From Sorangium cellulosum (GTDB lineage Bacteria; Myxococcota_A; Polyangia; Polyangiales; Polyangiaceae): a DNA stretch of 64,000 nucleotides. A program made the position numbers and the translations under genes. Location of the stretch: assembly GCF_004135735.1 (NCBI RefSeq), contig NZ_CP012670.1, positions 5,472,501 through 5,536,500 of the forward strand, given 5' to 3'. Below are positions 54,903 to 63,080 of the stretch, one piece after another. Under the pieces are notes generated by a model. That model saw only the letters and a program-made list of their open reading frames with translations. It was not told where the DNA came from and did not search any database. Positions within the stretch are counted from its first letter, which is position 1; each line of letters opens with the position of its first letter.

Positions 54903-57047
54903 ATGAAGGTCGGCTCCACGCCCACGCGCCCCGGGCGCCCCTCGCTCCTCTCGCTCCTCCTGCTGGCCGCCTGCGGCGCGGGCGCCCCGACGGGCGCGGT
55001 CCCTCCGCCGCCCGCGCCCGGCAGCGCCGCGCCGGCGGCGCCCTCGCCCCCGACGGCGACCCCGCGACCCGAGGCCCCGGCGCGCGCCGAGCTCGATCCC
55101 GTGGCCGTGGGGATGACCGTGAGCGGGGTGAAGCGGCTCTGCGACGAGCACCTGAGCGCGGCGGCGCGGCACCTCGACGCCATCCGGGCGCTCAAGGGCG
55201 CGCCGCCGGAGGAGCTCACCTACGCCGCGACGCTCGGGCGCTTCGACGACGCGGTGCTGGAGGTGAACAGCGCGGGCGACTTCCCGTACCTGATGGGCGT
55301 CGCGCACCCCGACGCGGCCGTGCGCGAGGCCGCCAGGCTCTGCGAGCCCAGGGTCGACCGGTTCACGACCGCGATGTGGCTGGACGCGGATCTCGCCGCC
55401 GTCATCGAGGCGTACGCCGAGAAGGGAGACGCGCTGGAGGGCGAGCGCGCCCGGCTCCTCTCCGATGTCCTCCGCGACTTCCGCCGCAACGGGCTGTCGC
55501 TCCCGCCGGACCGGCAGCAGCGCCTCCGCGAAGTGAACGAGCAGATCACCCGCATCGGCCAGGAGTTCATGTCGAACCTGTCGGCGTCGACCGGGTCGAT
55601 CGAGATCGCGCCCGCGTCCCTCGATGGGCTGCCCGAGGAGTACGTCGCGAAGCACCCGCCCAAGGCGAACGGCAAGGTCGAGATCTCCACCGACTACCCC
55701 GACTTCTTCCCGTTCGTCACCTACGCGAAGGACCGCAAGGCCGCGCTCGATCTCTTCATCCTGTTCACGAACCGCGGCGGCGAGAGGAACGTGAAGCTGC
55801 TCGAGCGACTCCTCGCGCTCCGCTCCGAGAAGGCGAAGATGCTCGGCTACAAGAGCTGGGCCGACTACGCCATCGAGCCGCGGATGGCCAAGACGAGCGG
55901 CGCCGTGCGCGCCTTCCTCGACCAGGTCAGGGCCGCGCTGAAGGGGCCCGCCAGGGCCGAGTTCGCCGAGCTGATGAGGGAGCACGTGCGGCTCGGCGGC
56001 AAGCCGACGGACAAGCTCCCGCCCTCCGAGCGCTACTACCTGGAGGACCGCGTCCGCGCGTCCAGGTACCAGTTCGACTCGCAGGCGCTCTCGGACTACC
56101 TCGAGCTCGGCGCCGTGAGGCAGGGGCTCATGGACCTCACCGCGCGGATGTACGGCGTGGAGTACAGGGAGGTCCCCGCGAACGCCTGGCACCCCGACGT
56201 GACCGCGTACGAGGTGCGCGCCGGCGGCGAGCGGATCGGGAAGCTCTACCTCGACCTCTACAGCCGCCCCGACAAGTACAAGCACGCGGCGATGTTCGTC
56301 GTGCGCACGGCGAAGCGGCTCGACGACGGGTCGTGGCAGACCCCCATCGCGGCGCTCGAGTGCAACTTCCCGAAGCCGGGGGCGCAGCCGGCGCTCATGT
56401 CCCACGAGGACGTGGTGACGTTCTTCCACGAGTTCGGGCACGTGCTGCACCACCTCCTGACGCGCTCGGAGCTCGCCTCCTACTCGGGGACCGCGGCCGT
56501 GCGCGATTTCGTCGAGGCGCCGAGCCAGGTGTTCGAGGAGTGGGCGTGGTCGCGCGAGGTGCTCGATCTGTTCGCGAAGCACCACGCGACCGGCGAGGAG
56601 ATCCCGGAGGATCTGTTCGAGGCGATGACCCGCGCGCGCGGCTTCGGGCGCGCGCTGGCCACGCAGCGGCAGCTCACCCTCGCGTCGATCGATCTGGAGC
56701 TCCACGCCCGTGACCCGGGCTTCGACACGACCCGGGTCGTGGAGCAGGCGCAGCGCGCGAACGAGTCGTTCGCCTTCGTGAAGGGGACGCACCTCCAGTC
56801 GAGCTTCGGGCACCTCATCACCTACGACGCGGGCTACTACGGGTACCAGTGGGCGCTGTCGCTCTCTCGCGACGTGCTCACCCGCTTCAAGCGGGAGGGC
56901 CTGCTGAACCCCGCCGTAGCGCGCTCGTTCCGCGACGAGGTGCTCGCGAAGGGGGGCGGCGTCGACGCAGGAGAGCTCGTCGCCCGCTTCCTCGGCCGCC
57001 CGCCGAGCCACGACGCCTACCTCGCGTACCTCCAGGGCAAGGACTGA
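54903..57047 (+). CDS. M3-family zinc metallopeptidase lipoprotein (thimet oligopeptidase-like)
   Basis: A 714-residue peptidase that should cut short peptides. The signal MKVGSTPTRPGRPSLLSLLL ends in lipobox LLLAAC, so it is anchored in the envelope, unusual for a family whose bacterial members are often cytoplasmic. A Pro/Ala linker leads to the helical M3 domain. The zinc site is HEFGH (509-513) with the third ligand Glu538 in DFVEAPSQVFEEW, 29 residues after the first His as in thimet oligopeptidase. The substrate loop HLQSSFGHLITYDAGYYGYQW is also conserved. No neighbouring peptide transporter is seen. It converges with the caspase-like/TPR gene. Confidence 0.93.
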   Translation: MKVGSTPTRPGRPSLLSLLLLAACGAGAPTGAVPPPPAPGSAAPAAPSPPTATPRPEAPARAELDPVAVGMTVSGVKRLCDEHLSAAARHLDAIRALKGAPPEELTYAATLGRFDDAVLEVNSAGDFPYLMGVAHPDAAVREAARLCEPRVDRFTTAMWLDADLAAVIEAYAEKGDALEGERARLLSDVLRDFRRNGLSLPPDRQQRLREVNEQITRIGQEFMSNLSASTGSIEIAPASLDGLPEEYVAKHPPKANGKVEISTDYPDFFPFVTYAKDRKAALDLFILFTNRGGERNVKLLERLLALRSEKAKMLGYKSWADYAIEPRMAKTSGAVRAFLDQVRAALKGPARAEFAELMREHVRLGGKPTDKLPPSERYYLEDRVRASRYQFDSQALSDYLELGAVRQGLMDLTARMYGVEYREVPANAWHPDVTAYEVRAGGERIGKLYLDLYSRPDKYKHAAMFVVRTAKRLDDGSWQTPIAALECNFPKPGAQPALMSHEDVVTFFHEFGHVLHHLLTRSELASYSGTAAVRDFVEAPSQVFEEWAWSREVLDLFAKHHATGEEIPEDLFEAMTRARGFGRALATQRQLTLASIDLELHARDPGFDTTRVVEQAQRANESFAFVKGTHLQSSFGHLITYDAGYYGYQWALSLSRDVLTRFKREGLLNPAVARSFRDEVLAKGGGVDAGELVARFLGRPPSHDAYLAYLQGKD

Positions 57048-57057
57048 GCGCGCCGGC

Positions 57058-57072
57058 GCCGCCCCTCGCGGC
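57058..57072. terminator. Short hairpin between convergent genes
   Basis: GCCGC (57058-57062), a 5-base loop and GCGGC (57068-57072) lie between the stop of the M3 peptidase gene and the stop of the TPR gene. A bidirectional terminator is possible, but the stem is short and there is no T-run. Confidence 0.25.
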
Positions 57073-57087
57073 GGTCGTCCGCGGTGC

Positions 57088-59910
57088 CTAGGGCTCGATC
57101 GCGACGCCGAGCTCCTCGCGCAGCGCGTGGTAGGCGTCCGAGACCGTGAACGAGAGGAGATCGCCGATCTTCTCCTCCGCCGTCAGCACCCCGGGCGCGT
57201 CCCCGCGCGAGAGCGACGACGCCGCGATCGAGAGATCGCCGGTGAGCAGGTAACCGACCCGGGCAGCGCAGCGCTCGACCGAGCCCACCCAGTGGGCGAG
57301 ATCGAGGGGCGCGCGGATCTCGTAGAGCTCGGAGACCGCGGCCTCCAGCGCGCCGCGCTCGTCCGCCGTCGCGAGCTCACGGAGCAGCGGCAGCAGCGAG
57401 AGCACGGCGCCCTCGAGCTCGGGAGGGACGGCCTCCTTGGGCCTCACCAGCTTGACGGCCGCGGCCACGCAGACGCCGAGCTCCTCGAGCGACGGGAAGT
57501 GGAGGATCAGCCGGTGCGGGCTGACGTGGTACGCGACGTGGCTGCCCACGAGGAACGCGAGCTCGACGGCCGTCCGCCCGCGGAGCGCCTCGCCGCCGAC
57601 GAGGACGCTCGGCTCCTCGACCGTCACCGCGGCGACCGCGATCGGCGCGTCCTTGCGGAGATAGACCGCCGGCGCGGTGATCCCGAGGCAGCGGCTCGCC
57701 CACGAGAACAGGCGCACCACGCCCGCCGCGTTCCGCTCGGCGTCCGCGCGCGCGCTCGGATCCGGCCGGGGGAGCCCCCTCTCTCGCGCGCGCTGGGCGA
57801 GCCGGGCGCGGATCGCGGCGTCGGCGACCGACGCGAGCACCGCCTCGAGCGCGCGATCGCGATCGGCCGCGCGCAGGAGCTCCCACGCGCCGGGGCTCAG
57901 CGCGCGCGCCGGCTGGACGACGCCCGCCGGCCGGTGCTCCTCGAAGACGAAGCGCTCGCGCGCCTCGGCCGCGTCGAGGTACATGGCCACGCTCGCGGCG
58001 GCCCAGGCCTGGTCGGGGCGCCGGAGCTTCTGGAACGTATCGAACAGCTCGTGGAACACCTGGACGTTGCCCGGATCGAGCACCGCCGCGGCCTGGAGGT
58101 GCGCGGCGGCGCGCTCGAACCGCCCCGCGCTCCGCGCGAGCGACGCCGCGTTGAGCCGCCCCGGGACGTCGTCCGGTCGCTCGGCCACGGCGCCCTCGAA
58201 CGCCTCAAGCGCGGAGCTCGGGTCCTCGAGGTGGTCGCGGAAGAGCAGGCCGAGGCGGCGGCACACCTCCCAGGTCACGTCGCTCCGCGCCTGCGGATCG
58301 GCGATGCGCTGCGCCCGGTCCAGCATGCGCCGGTACGCGAGCTCGAGCTCGCCCCACTCCTGCCGAGCGGCCAGGAGGATCGCCAGGAGCGCGAGCGCGT
58401 CGAGCAGGGTGGGATCGGCGTCCAGCGCGCGCTCGATCAGGTCGATGCTGGCCTGCTCCCGGGTGATCTCGCTCAGGGTCGCGCGCGCCTCGCCCTGCAT
58501 CGCCGCGCGCGCGAGCTCCAGCAGCGCGCGCGCCCGCTGCCCCGGATCCTCCACGAGCTCGGCGAGGCGGCGGCGCACCTCGAACGCCGCGTCGACGTCG
58601 CCCGCCGCCTCGCACAGCCGCTCCAGGCTGCGCAGGACCGCGGGCTCGTCGGGGCGGAGCTCCCGCGCCCGCTCCAGGAGCTCCCGCGCCCGCGCCGGAT
58701 CCCCGGCGACGCTCTCCCAGCGCTCGGCGGCCTGGACGAGGAGCGCGAGCCGGTCGGCGTCGCTCTCGAGGCGCGCGAGGAGCCGCTCCTCCGCGGTGCG
58801 CAGCGCGGCGAAGTCGCGCTCGGCGAGGCTCAGCTCGATGAGCGCCTCGAGCGAGGGCCGGTGCTCGGGCGCGAGCGAGAGCGCCCTCTCGAAGCTCGCG
58901 ATCGCCTCGCGGTGCCTCTCCTGGCGCCACCGGACGTACCCGATGCGCTGGTGCACCTCCGCGCGCCCCTCGCGCTGCGCGGCCCCCACGAGCGCGAGCG
59001 CCTTCTTGTACGCCGTGAGCGCTCCATCGAGGTCGCTCGCGGCGGCCAGCGCATCGCCGGCCGCGAGGTACTGCGCGACCGGATCGTCCGGCGCGGGCGG
59101 GGGCGTGGTGGCAACGTCCACTTCGACCGCGGCCCCGAGCGGCGGCGCCGCGATCTCGTCCGGCGGGACAGCCTCGGGCGGCGGGGCCGCGTCGAGGGCG
59201 CCGTCGCCGCGCGGGAGGAGCACCGCGATGGCGTCGCTCCCGCGCACCCGCGCGAAGCACGGGATCGCGTCGGCGAGCGCCGGGCTCTCCGCCACGCGGC
59301 GGAAGATCGCCTCCGCGGTGAGGCCGCGCTCCGGATCGGCCTCGTCGAGGTGCTCGACGAACGCGCGGGTGAACACCGACGGCAGGTCGTCGCCGAACGA
59401 CCCGAGCGGGTGGGCCGCAACGAGGAGCTCGATCCCCGTGGCCGGGGACGTGACGGCCCGCTCCGCGGCGGCGACCACGGCGCTCGAGGTCACCTCGGGC
59501 GCGTGGTGGCACTCGATGATGAAGAGCACCGCGCCGCGGGCGCGATCGCGGAACACGGCGGCGACGTCGCCCAGCGCGTCGCCCACGCCGGGGTTCTCCG
59601 GGTCGAGGCAGAGGAAGAGCTCCCCGGAGGGCGAGAGCGCGACCGTGCTGGAGGCGTAGAACAGGAGCAGGGCGGACGCCTCTTCGCGCGCGGCCTCGTC
59701 CGCGTCGACCAGGGTCTTCCTCGTCGCCGTGAGCTCGTCGAACAGCGCGTCGAGCTGCTCCGCGAGATCCCGGGCGGGATCGACGTCGACGACCCGGAAG
59801 CCCGCGTCGTCGAGCGAGAGGCGAGCCCGGACGAGATCACCGTCCAGCGAGCCGGGCGCAGGCCTCTGATCGCGATGCAAGCCGGGTGTGGCGACGATCG
59901 CCAGGCGCAT
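57088..59910 (-). CDS. Caspase-like (degenerate) and TPR repeat protein
   Basis: A 940-residue soluble protein. The N-terminal 200 residues have a caspase-like layout: LLLFYASSTVAL (82-92) where family members have FYFSGHG, then LFLCLD, then FIIECHHAPEV with Cys134 in the position of the catalytic Cys, and FTRAFVEHLDE. The His of the dyad is absent, so proteolysis is doubtful. Residues about 275-650 are TPR repeats (e.g. AYKKALALVGAAQREGRAEVHQRIGYVRWRQERHREAIASFERAL). The last 290 residues form a helical domain with LRGRTAVELAFLVGSHVAYHVSPHRLI, seen by me in other myxobacterial TPR proteins but unnamed. Start ATG 59908-59910 has a GGAGAGGG site upstream. Likely a signalling scaffold. Confidence 0.78.
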   Translation of the reverse strand: MRLAIVATPGLHRDQRPAPGSLDGDLVRARLSLDDAGFRVVDVDPARDLAEQLDALFDELTATRKTLVDADEAAREEASALLLFYASSTVALSPSGELFLCLDPENPGVGDALGDVAAVFRDRARGAVLFIIECHHAPEVTSSAVVAAAERAVTSPATGIELLVAAHPLGSFGDDLPSVFTRAFVEHLDEADPERGLTAEAIFRRVAESPALADAIPCFARVRGSDAIAVLLPRGDGALDAAPPPEAVPPDEIAAPPLGAAVEVDVATTPPPAPDDPVAQYLAAGDALAAASDLDGALTAYKKALALVGAAQREGRAEVHQRIGYVRWRQERHREAIASFERALSLAPEHRPSLEALIELSLAERDFAALRTAEERLLARLESDADRLALLVQAAERWESVAGDPARARELLERARELRPDEPAVLRSLERLCEAAGDVDAAFEVRRRLAELVEDPGQRARALLELARAAMQGEARATLSEITREQASIDLIERALDADPTLLDALALLAILLAARQEWGELELAYRRMLDRAQRIADPQARSDVTWEVCRRLGLLFRDHLEDPSSALEAFEGAVAERPDDVPGRLNAASLARSAGRFERAAAHLQAAAVLDPGNVQVFHELFDTFQKLRRPDQAWAAASVAMYLDAAEARERFVFEEHRPAGVVQPARALSPGAWELLRAADRDRALEAVLASVADAAIRARLAQRARERGLPRPDPSARADAERNAAGVVRLFSWASRCLGITAPAVYLRKDAPIAVAAVTVEEPSVLVGGEALRGRTAVELAFLVGSHVAYHVSPHRLILHFPSLEELGVCVAAAVKLVRPKEAVPPELEGAVLSLLPLLRELATADERGALEAAVSELYEIRAPLDLAHWVGSVERCAARVGYLLTGDLSIAASSLSRGDAPGVLTAEEKIGDLLSFTVSDAYHALREELGVAIEP

Positions 59911-60055
59911 CAGATCGCCCTCTCCTCGTTGCGCGCGCGCATGTAGGTGAGCAATCTATCAGGGCCGCGCCCGAAGCGAAGCAAGTTGCCGCCCTGCGCG
60001 CGCCTCCGCTGCGTAAGGTTCCGGGTGCGAGACATCACCTCGGGAGAGGATACCC

Positions 60056-60385
60056 ATGAGCGAAGGCAAGGGGCGCCAGTGGACGGAAGCGCCCGGCGGC
60101 GAGAGAGAGACCCCGGCAGCGCGGCCTGGTGGCGCCACGAGGGCACGCGCTGCGTCGATCGCGCTCGCGGTCGCCCTGGCGTCCGGATGCGGCACGGTAT
60201 GCGACGAGGCGGCCGAGCACATCGACGAGTGCGGCTACCACGGCGGCGCCGCCCCCAACGAGGCGTCGTGCGAGGGCGCCAGCCGGTGCGCCTCGGCGTG
60301 CGCCGCGGAGGCGCCGTGCGGCGCGTTCGACGGCACGGACCCGGCCGCGTTCGATAAGTACATGCGGTGCCTCGACGCGTGCTGA
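60056..60385 (+). CDS. Small Cys-rich lipoprotein
   Basis: A 109-residue protein from ATG 60056 with GGAGAGGA seven or so bases upstream. A hydrophilic leader of 30 residues precedes the hydrophobic core AASIALAVALASGC, which fits a lipobox. The mature part carries eight more cysteines in regular pairs (GTVCDEAAEHIDECGYHGG, SCEGASRCASACAAEAPCGAF, MRCLDAC), predicting a disulfide-bonded surface module. It is divergent from the caspase-like gene and convergent with the kinase gene. Function unknown. Confidence 0.75.
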   Translation: MSEGKGRQWTEAPGGERETPAARPGGATRARAASIALAVALASGCGTVCDEAAEHIDECGYHGGAAPNEASCEGASRCASACAAEAPCGAFDGTDPAAFDKYMRCLDAC

Positions 60386-60420
60386 GCCCGCGCGGAGCTC
60401 GGCGCGCGGCGCGGCGGCGC

Positions 60421-61752
60421 TCAGCAGACGGCGCGGACGAGCGCCGCGCCGTCCGGCGGCCGCTCGTCGTCCGGGCCGAGGCACCGCAGCGCGAGCTCCT
60501 CCCAGGGCGAGAGCCCCTCGCTCCCGAGCGGCGCGAGGCGCACGAGGACATCCTCGAGCACGCGGCCGTAGCCGTAGACGTCGTCCCGCGGGTCGCTCGG
60601 GCGCCCGCCGAGCCGCTCGGGTGAGACATAGCCCGGGCTGCCGCCGGCGGACGGCGCGCCGCGGGGCCTGGCCAGGCCGAAATCGCTGAGCACGGGCTCG
60701 CCGAGCTGGCGCAGGAGCACGTTGCCCGGCTTGACGTCGGCGTGGACGTAGCCGCGATCGTGGATGCGGGCGAGGGCGCGCGCCAGCGGCCGCGCCCACC
60801 GCCCGATGGGCGCGAGCGCCGCGGCGTCGCCGGCTCGGAGCACGTCCCGCAACGAGCCGCGCGCGACCCACTCCAGCGCGATCCACCCCTCGTCCGGGTC
60901 CGCGTCGAACACCCGCACCACGCCGGGCCCCTCGAGCGCCACGGCGAGGCGCGCCTCGCGGGTGAGGTGCGCCCGGTCGCCCCCCCGCCCGTGGTAGACC
61001 TTGAACCCGACGCGCCGGCCGAGCACCTCGTCCTCGGCCTCGTAGACGGCGCCGGAGCCGCCGCGCGCCACCTCGCGCAGCAGGCGAAACGGGGTCTTGC
61101 CGGCCGAGGGCGCGACGATCGTCACGTCCTCGACGCGGGGCGCGGCCGGCCGCTCCGCGCCGAGCGCCGCCCGCCAGCGCCGGTGGCGCTCGCGCGCGCC
61201 GGGCGCGCCGATCTCGCGGACCAAGACCCGCTCGATCGCGCCGAGCGCCCGCGGCAGCTGCCCCATCGAGGCGTAGAGGTCGGCCGCGAGGACGAGCCCC
61301 TCGGTCGAGGACACCGGCTGCGCGCGCGCGGCGCCGGCGCGCGCGCGCGGCGCGCCGCCTTCGAGCACGCCGAGCGCGCCCTGCTCGTCCCCCCGGGCCG
61401 CGAGGAGGTCGGCGCACGCCACGCGGATCGGGTCCGGGAGCAGCCGCTCGTCCATCGCCGCGACGAGGTGCGCGACGGCCTCGGCCTCCCGCGGCGTCCC
61501 GCGCGCCCGCCGGAGGATCGCGATCACCTCGTCCGTCGACGGTCCGTCCTTCGCCCCCGCGCCCCGCAGGCGCGCGACGGCGTCGCCGGCCTCGCGCGCC
61601 GCGGGCTGACCGCGCGGGCGCGCGGGCCCCTGCCCCGGCGGCCGCGCCGGCGCTGCGCCGGGCGGCGCGCCGCCGCCGTCGCCGCCCCGCGGCGCGCCGC
61701 GCTCGGCCTTCTCGCCGCCGAGCCGCTCCTTGAGCCGCTGCCACAGGCTCAC
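60421..61752 (-). CDS. Serine/threonine protein kinase
   Basis: A 443-residue soluble kinase with a complete active site: Gly-loop ARGGSGAVYEA (229-239), Lys251 in VGFKVY, catalytic loop HADVKPGN (337-344, Asp339), DFG at 357-359 and SPERLGG. The first 220 residues are a short MSLWQRLKERLGG opening, an Arg/Gly/Pro-rich linker and TPR-like helices (about 70-200). There is no membrane span. The start GTG 61752 overlaps the stop of the FHA gene (GTGA), so both are made together; the FHA protein's opening MSLFEWFGLKRG resembles the kinase's. I infer that the kinase and FHA protein form a pair, with the FHA domain reading its phosphothreonines. Confidence 0.88.
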   Translation of the reverse strand: MSLWQRLKERLGGEKAERGAPRGGDGGGAPPGAAPARPPGQGPARPRGQPAAREAGDAVARLRGAGAKDGPSTDEVIAILRRARGTPREAEAVAHLVAAMDERLLPDPIRVACADLLAARGDEQGALGVLEGGAPRARAGAARAQPVSSTEGLVLAADLYASMGQLPRALGAIERVLVREIGAPGARERHRRWRAALGAERPAAPRVEDVTIVAPSAGKTPFRLLREVARGGSGAVYEAEDEVLGRRVGFKVYHGRGGDRAHLTREARLAVALEGPGVVRVFDADPDEGWIALEWVARGSLRDVLRAGDAAALAPIGRWARPLARALARIHDRGYVHADVKPGNVLLRQLGEPVLSDFGLARPRGAPSAGGSPGYVSPERLGGRPSDPRDDVYGYGRVLEDVLVRLAPLGSEGLSPWEELALRCLGPDDERPPDGAALVRAVC

Positions 61753-62978
61753 GCCGGCCCGCCCTCCGCGCGGCCCCCGTCCCTCCGGGGCGCCGGAGCG
61801 TCTCCCGCGGCCCTCACCCGGAAGACCGCCGTCTCCCCGCGCGCCGCGGCGATCGCGTCGCCGGCGCAGAGCTCGACGGCCGGGGCGAGCTGGTAGTCGC
61901 CGAGGAACGGCGGCGGCGCCCCCGGCGGCGTGCTCAGCACGACGAACGCCGAGGCGCCCGCCCGATCGAGGCGGAGCCGCCACGGCCCGACCGGCAGATC
62001 GCCGAGCGGCGCCGCGAAGCGCTCGCCCGCGACCTCCACGACGCAGCCCTGCCCGTCCGCGGGCGCGATCGCGCACGGCACCTCCCCGCCGAGGAGGAGC
62101 TCGACGCCGCGGCCCACGGGCAGCGGCGCCGTGAGCCGCGCGCCCGCGAGGGTCGTGCCGTTCCGCGTCCCGAGATCCTCGACCTCGACGCCCGGCGGGC
62201 CGCGCCGGATCCTGAGGTGCGTCCTGCTGACGGCGCGGGACGCGACGACGATCGTCGCCTCCCCGCGGCCGATGGTGACCTCGTCGCCGAGCGCGCAGCG
62301 CAGGAGGGCGCCGCCGAGCTCCAGGGCGACGACCGGGCCCGCGAGGAGCCGCGCGCGGATGGCGCGCAGCGCGTCCGCCACCTGCTCGCAGTCGCGCCGC
62401 TCGCCCAGCCACGCCTCGGCCACGGAGATCGCCTCGCGGCGCTCCGCCATCCGATCCAGATCCGCGATCCTCCGCAGCACGGCGGCGAGCTCGCGCTGGC
62501 TCCTCTCGACGCTCATCGAGACGCGGAGGCGCTCCTCGAGCCGGTCGATCGCGCCCGCCGCCGCCAGCACGCGCGCCTCCGACTCGACGTCGCCGACGAG
62601 CGCGTACGCGTCCGCCGCGCGCTCGAGCTCGCCCGCCTCCTCGAGATCGCGCGCGACGGCCAGCACCTCGCTGCGCATCGCGCTCGCGCCGCGCGCGCGG
62701 ACCAGGTCGAGCGCGAGCAGCGCCTTGCGCCCGAGCGCCGCGCGCCGGAGCTCCGGGCTCTCCGCGGTGCGGGACGCCGACGCGCAGAAGGCGATGCGCT
62801 TCTCGACGCTCCGCTCGGCGTCCGCGCGGAGCAGGAGCACCCGGGCCGCGTCGTCCGGCATCCCGGCCTCGATGTACAGCTCGACCGCCCCCGCGAGATC
62901 GCCGGCGAGCTCCCTCGCCTCGGCCGCCCTGCGTCGGCTGTCCCCCCGCTTGAGCCCGAACCACTCAAAGAGACTCAC
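61749..62978 (-). CDS. FHA-domain protein with TPR-like N-terminus
   Basis: A 409-residue soluble protein started at GTG 62978. The first 210 residues are alpha-helical with TPR-like pairs (RELAGDLAGAVELYIEAGMPDDAARVLLLRADAERS, LEEAGELERAADAYALVGDVESEARVLAAAG). The FHA domain lies about 218-300, with IGRGE, AVSRTHLRI (249-257) and TRNGTTLAG (271-279), the phosphothreonine-binding loops being intact. A C-terminal beta-rich region (about 300-395) may be a second, degenerate FHA-like or partner domain. Coupled by overlap to the kinase gene downstream; likely its substrate or adaptor. Confidence 0.85.
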   Translation of the reverse strand: MSLFEWFGLKRGDSRRRAAEARELAGDLAGAVELYIEAGMPDDAARVLLLRADAERSVEKRIAFCASASRTAESPELRRAALGRKALLALDLVRARGASAMRSEVLAVARDLEEAGELERAADAYALVGDVESEARVLAAAGAIDRLEERLRVSMSVERSQRELAAVLRRIADLDRMAERREAISVAEAWLGERRDCEQVADALRAIRARLLAGPVVALELGGALLRCALGDEVTIGRGEATIVVASRAVSRTHLRIRRGPPGVEVEDLGTRNGTTLAGARLTAPLPVGRGVELLLGGEVPCAIAPADGQGCVVEVAGERFAAPLGDLPVGPWRLRLDRAGASAFVVLSTPPGAPPPFLGDYQLAPAVELCAGDAIAAARGETAVFRVRAAGDAPAPRRDGGRAEGGPA

Positions 62979-63080
62979 GCCGCGCCGCCCTCGCCATCCG
63001 ACATCCTACCCTTGATGCGCGCCCGCCCCAACCGCCAGCGTTGACTCCCCTCCTCCCCACCCGCAGGATTTGCGGCCTCG

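Noticed and set aside
60421..62964. A single 847-residue kinase fusion
   Set aside because: The N-terminal half of that frame is a shadow of the FHA gene; the kinase starts at GTG 61752, overlapping the FHA stop.
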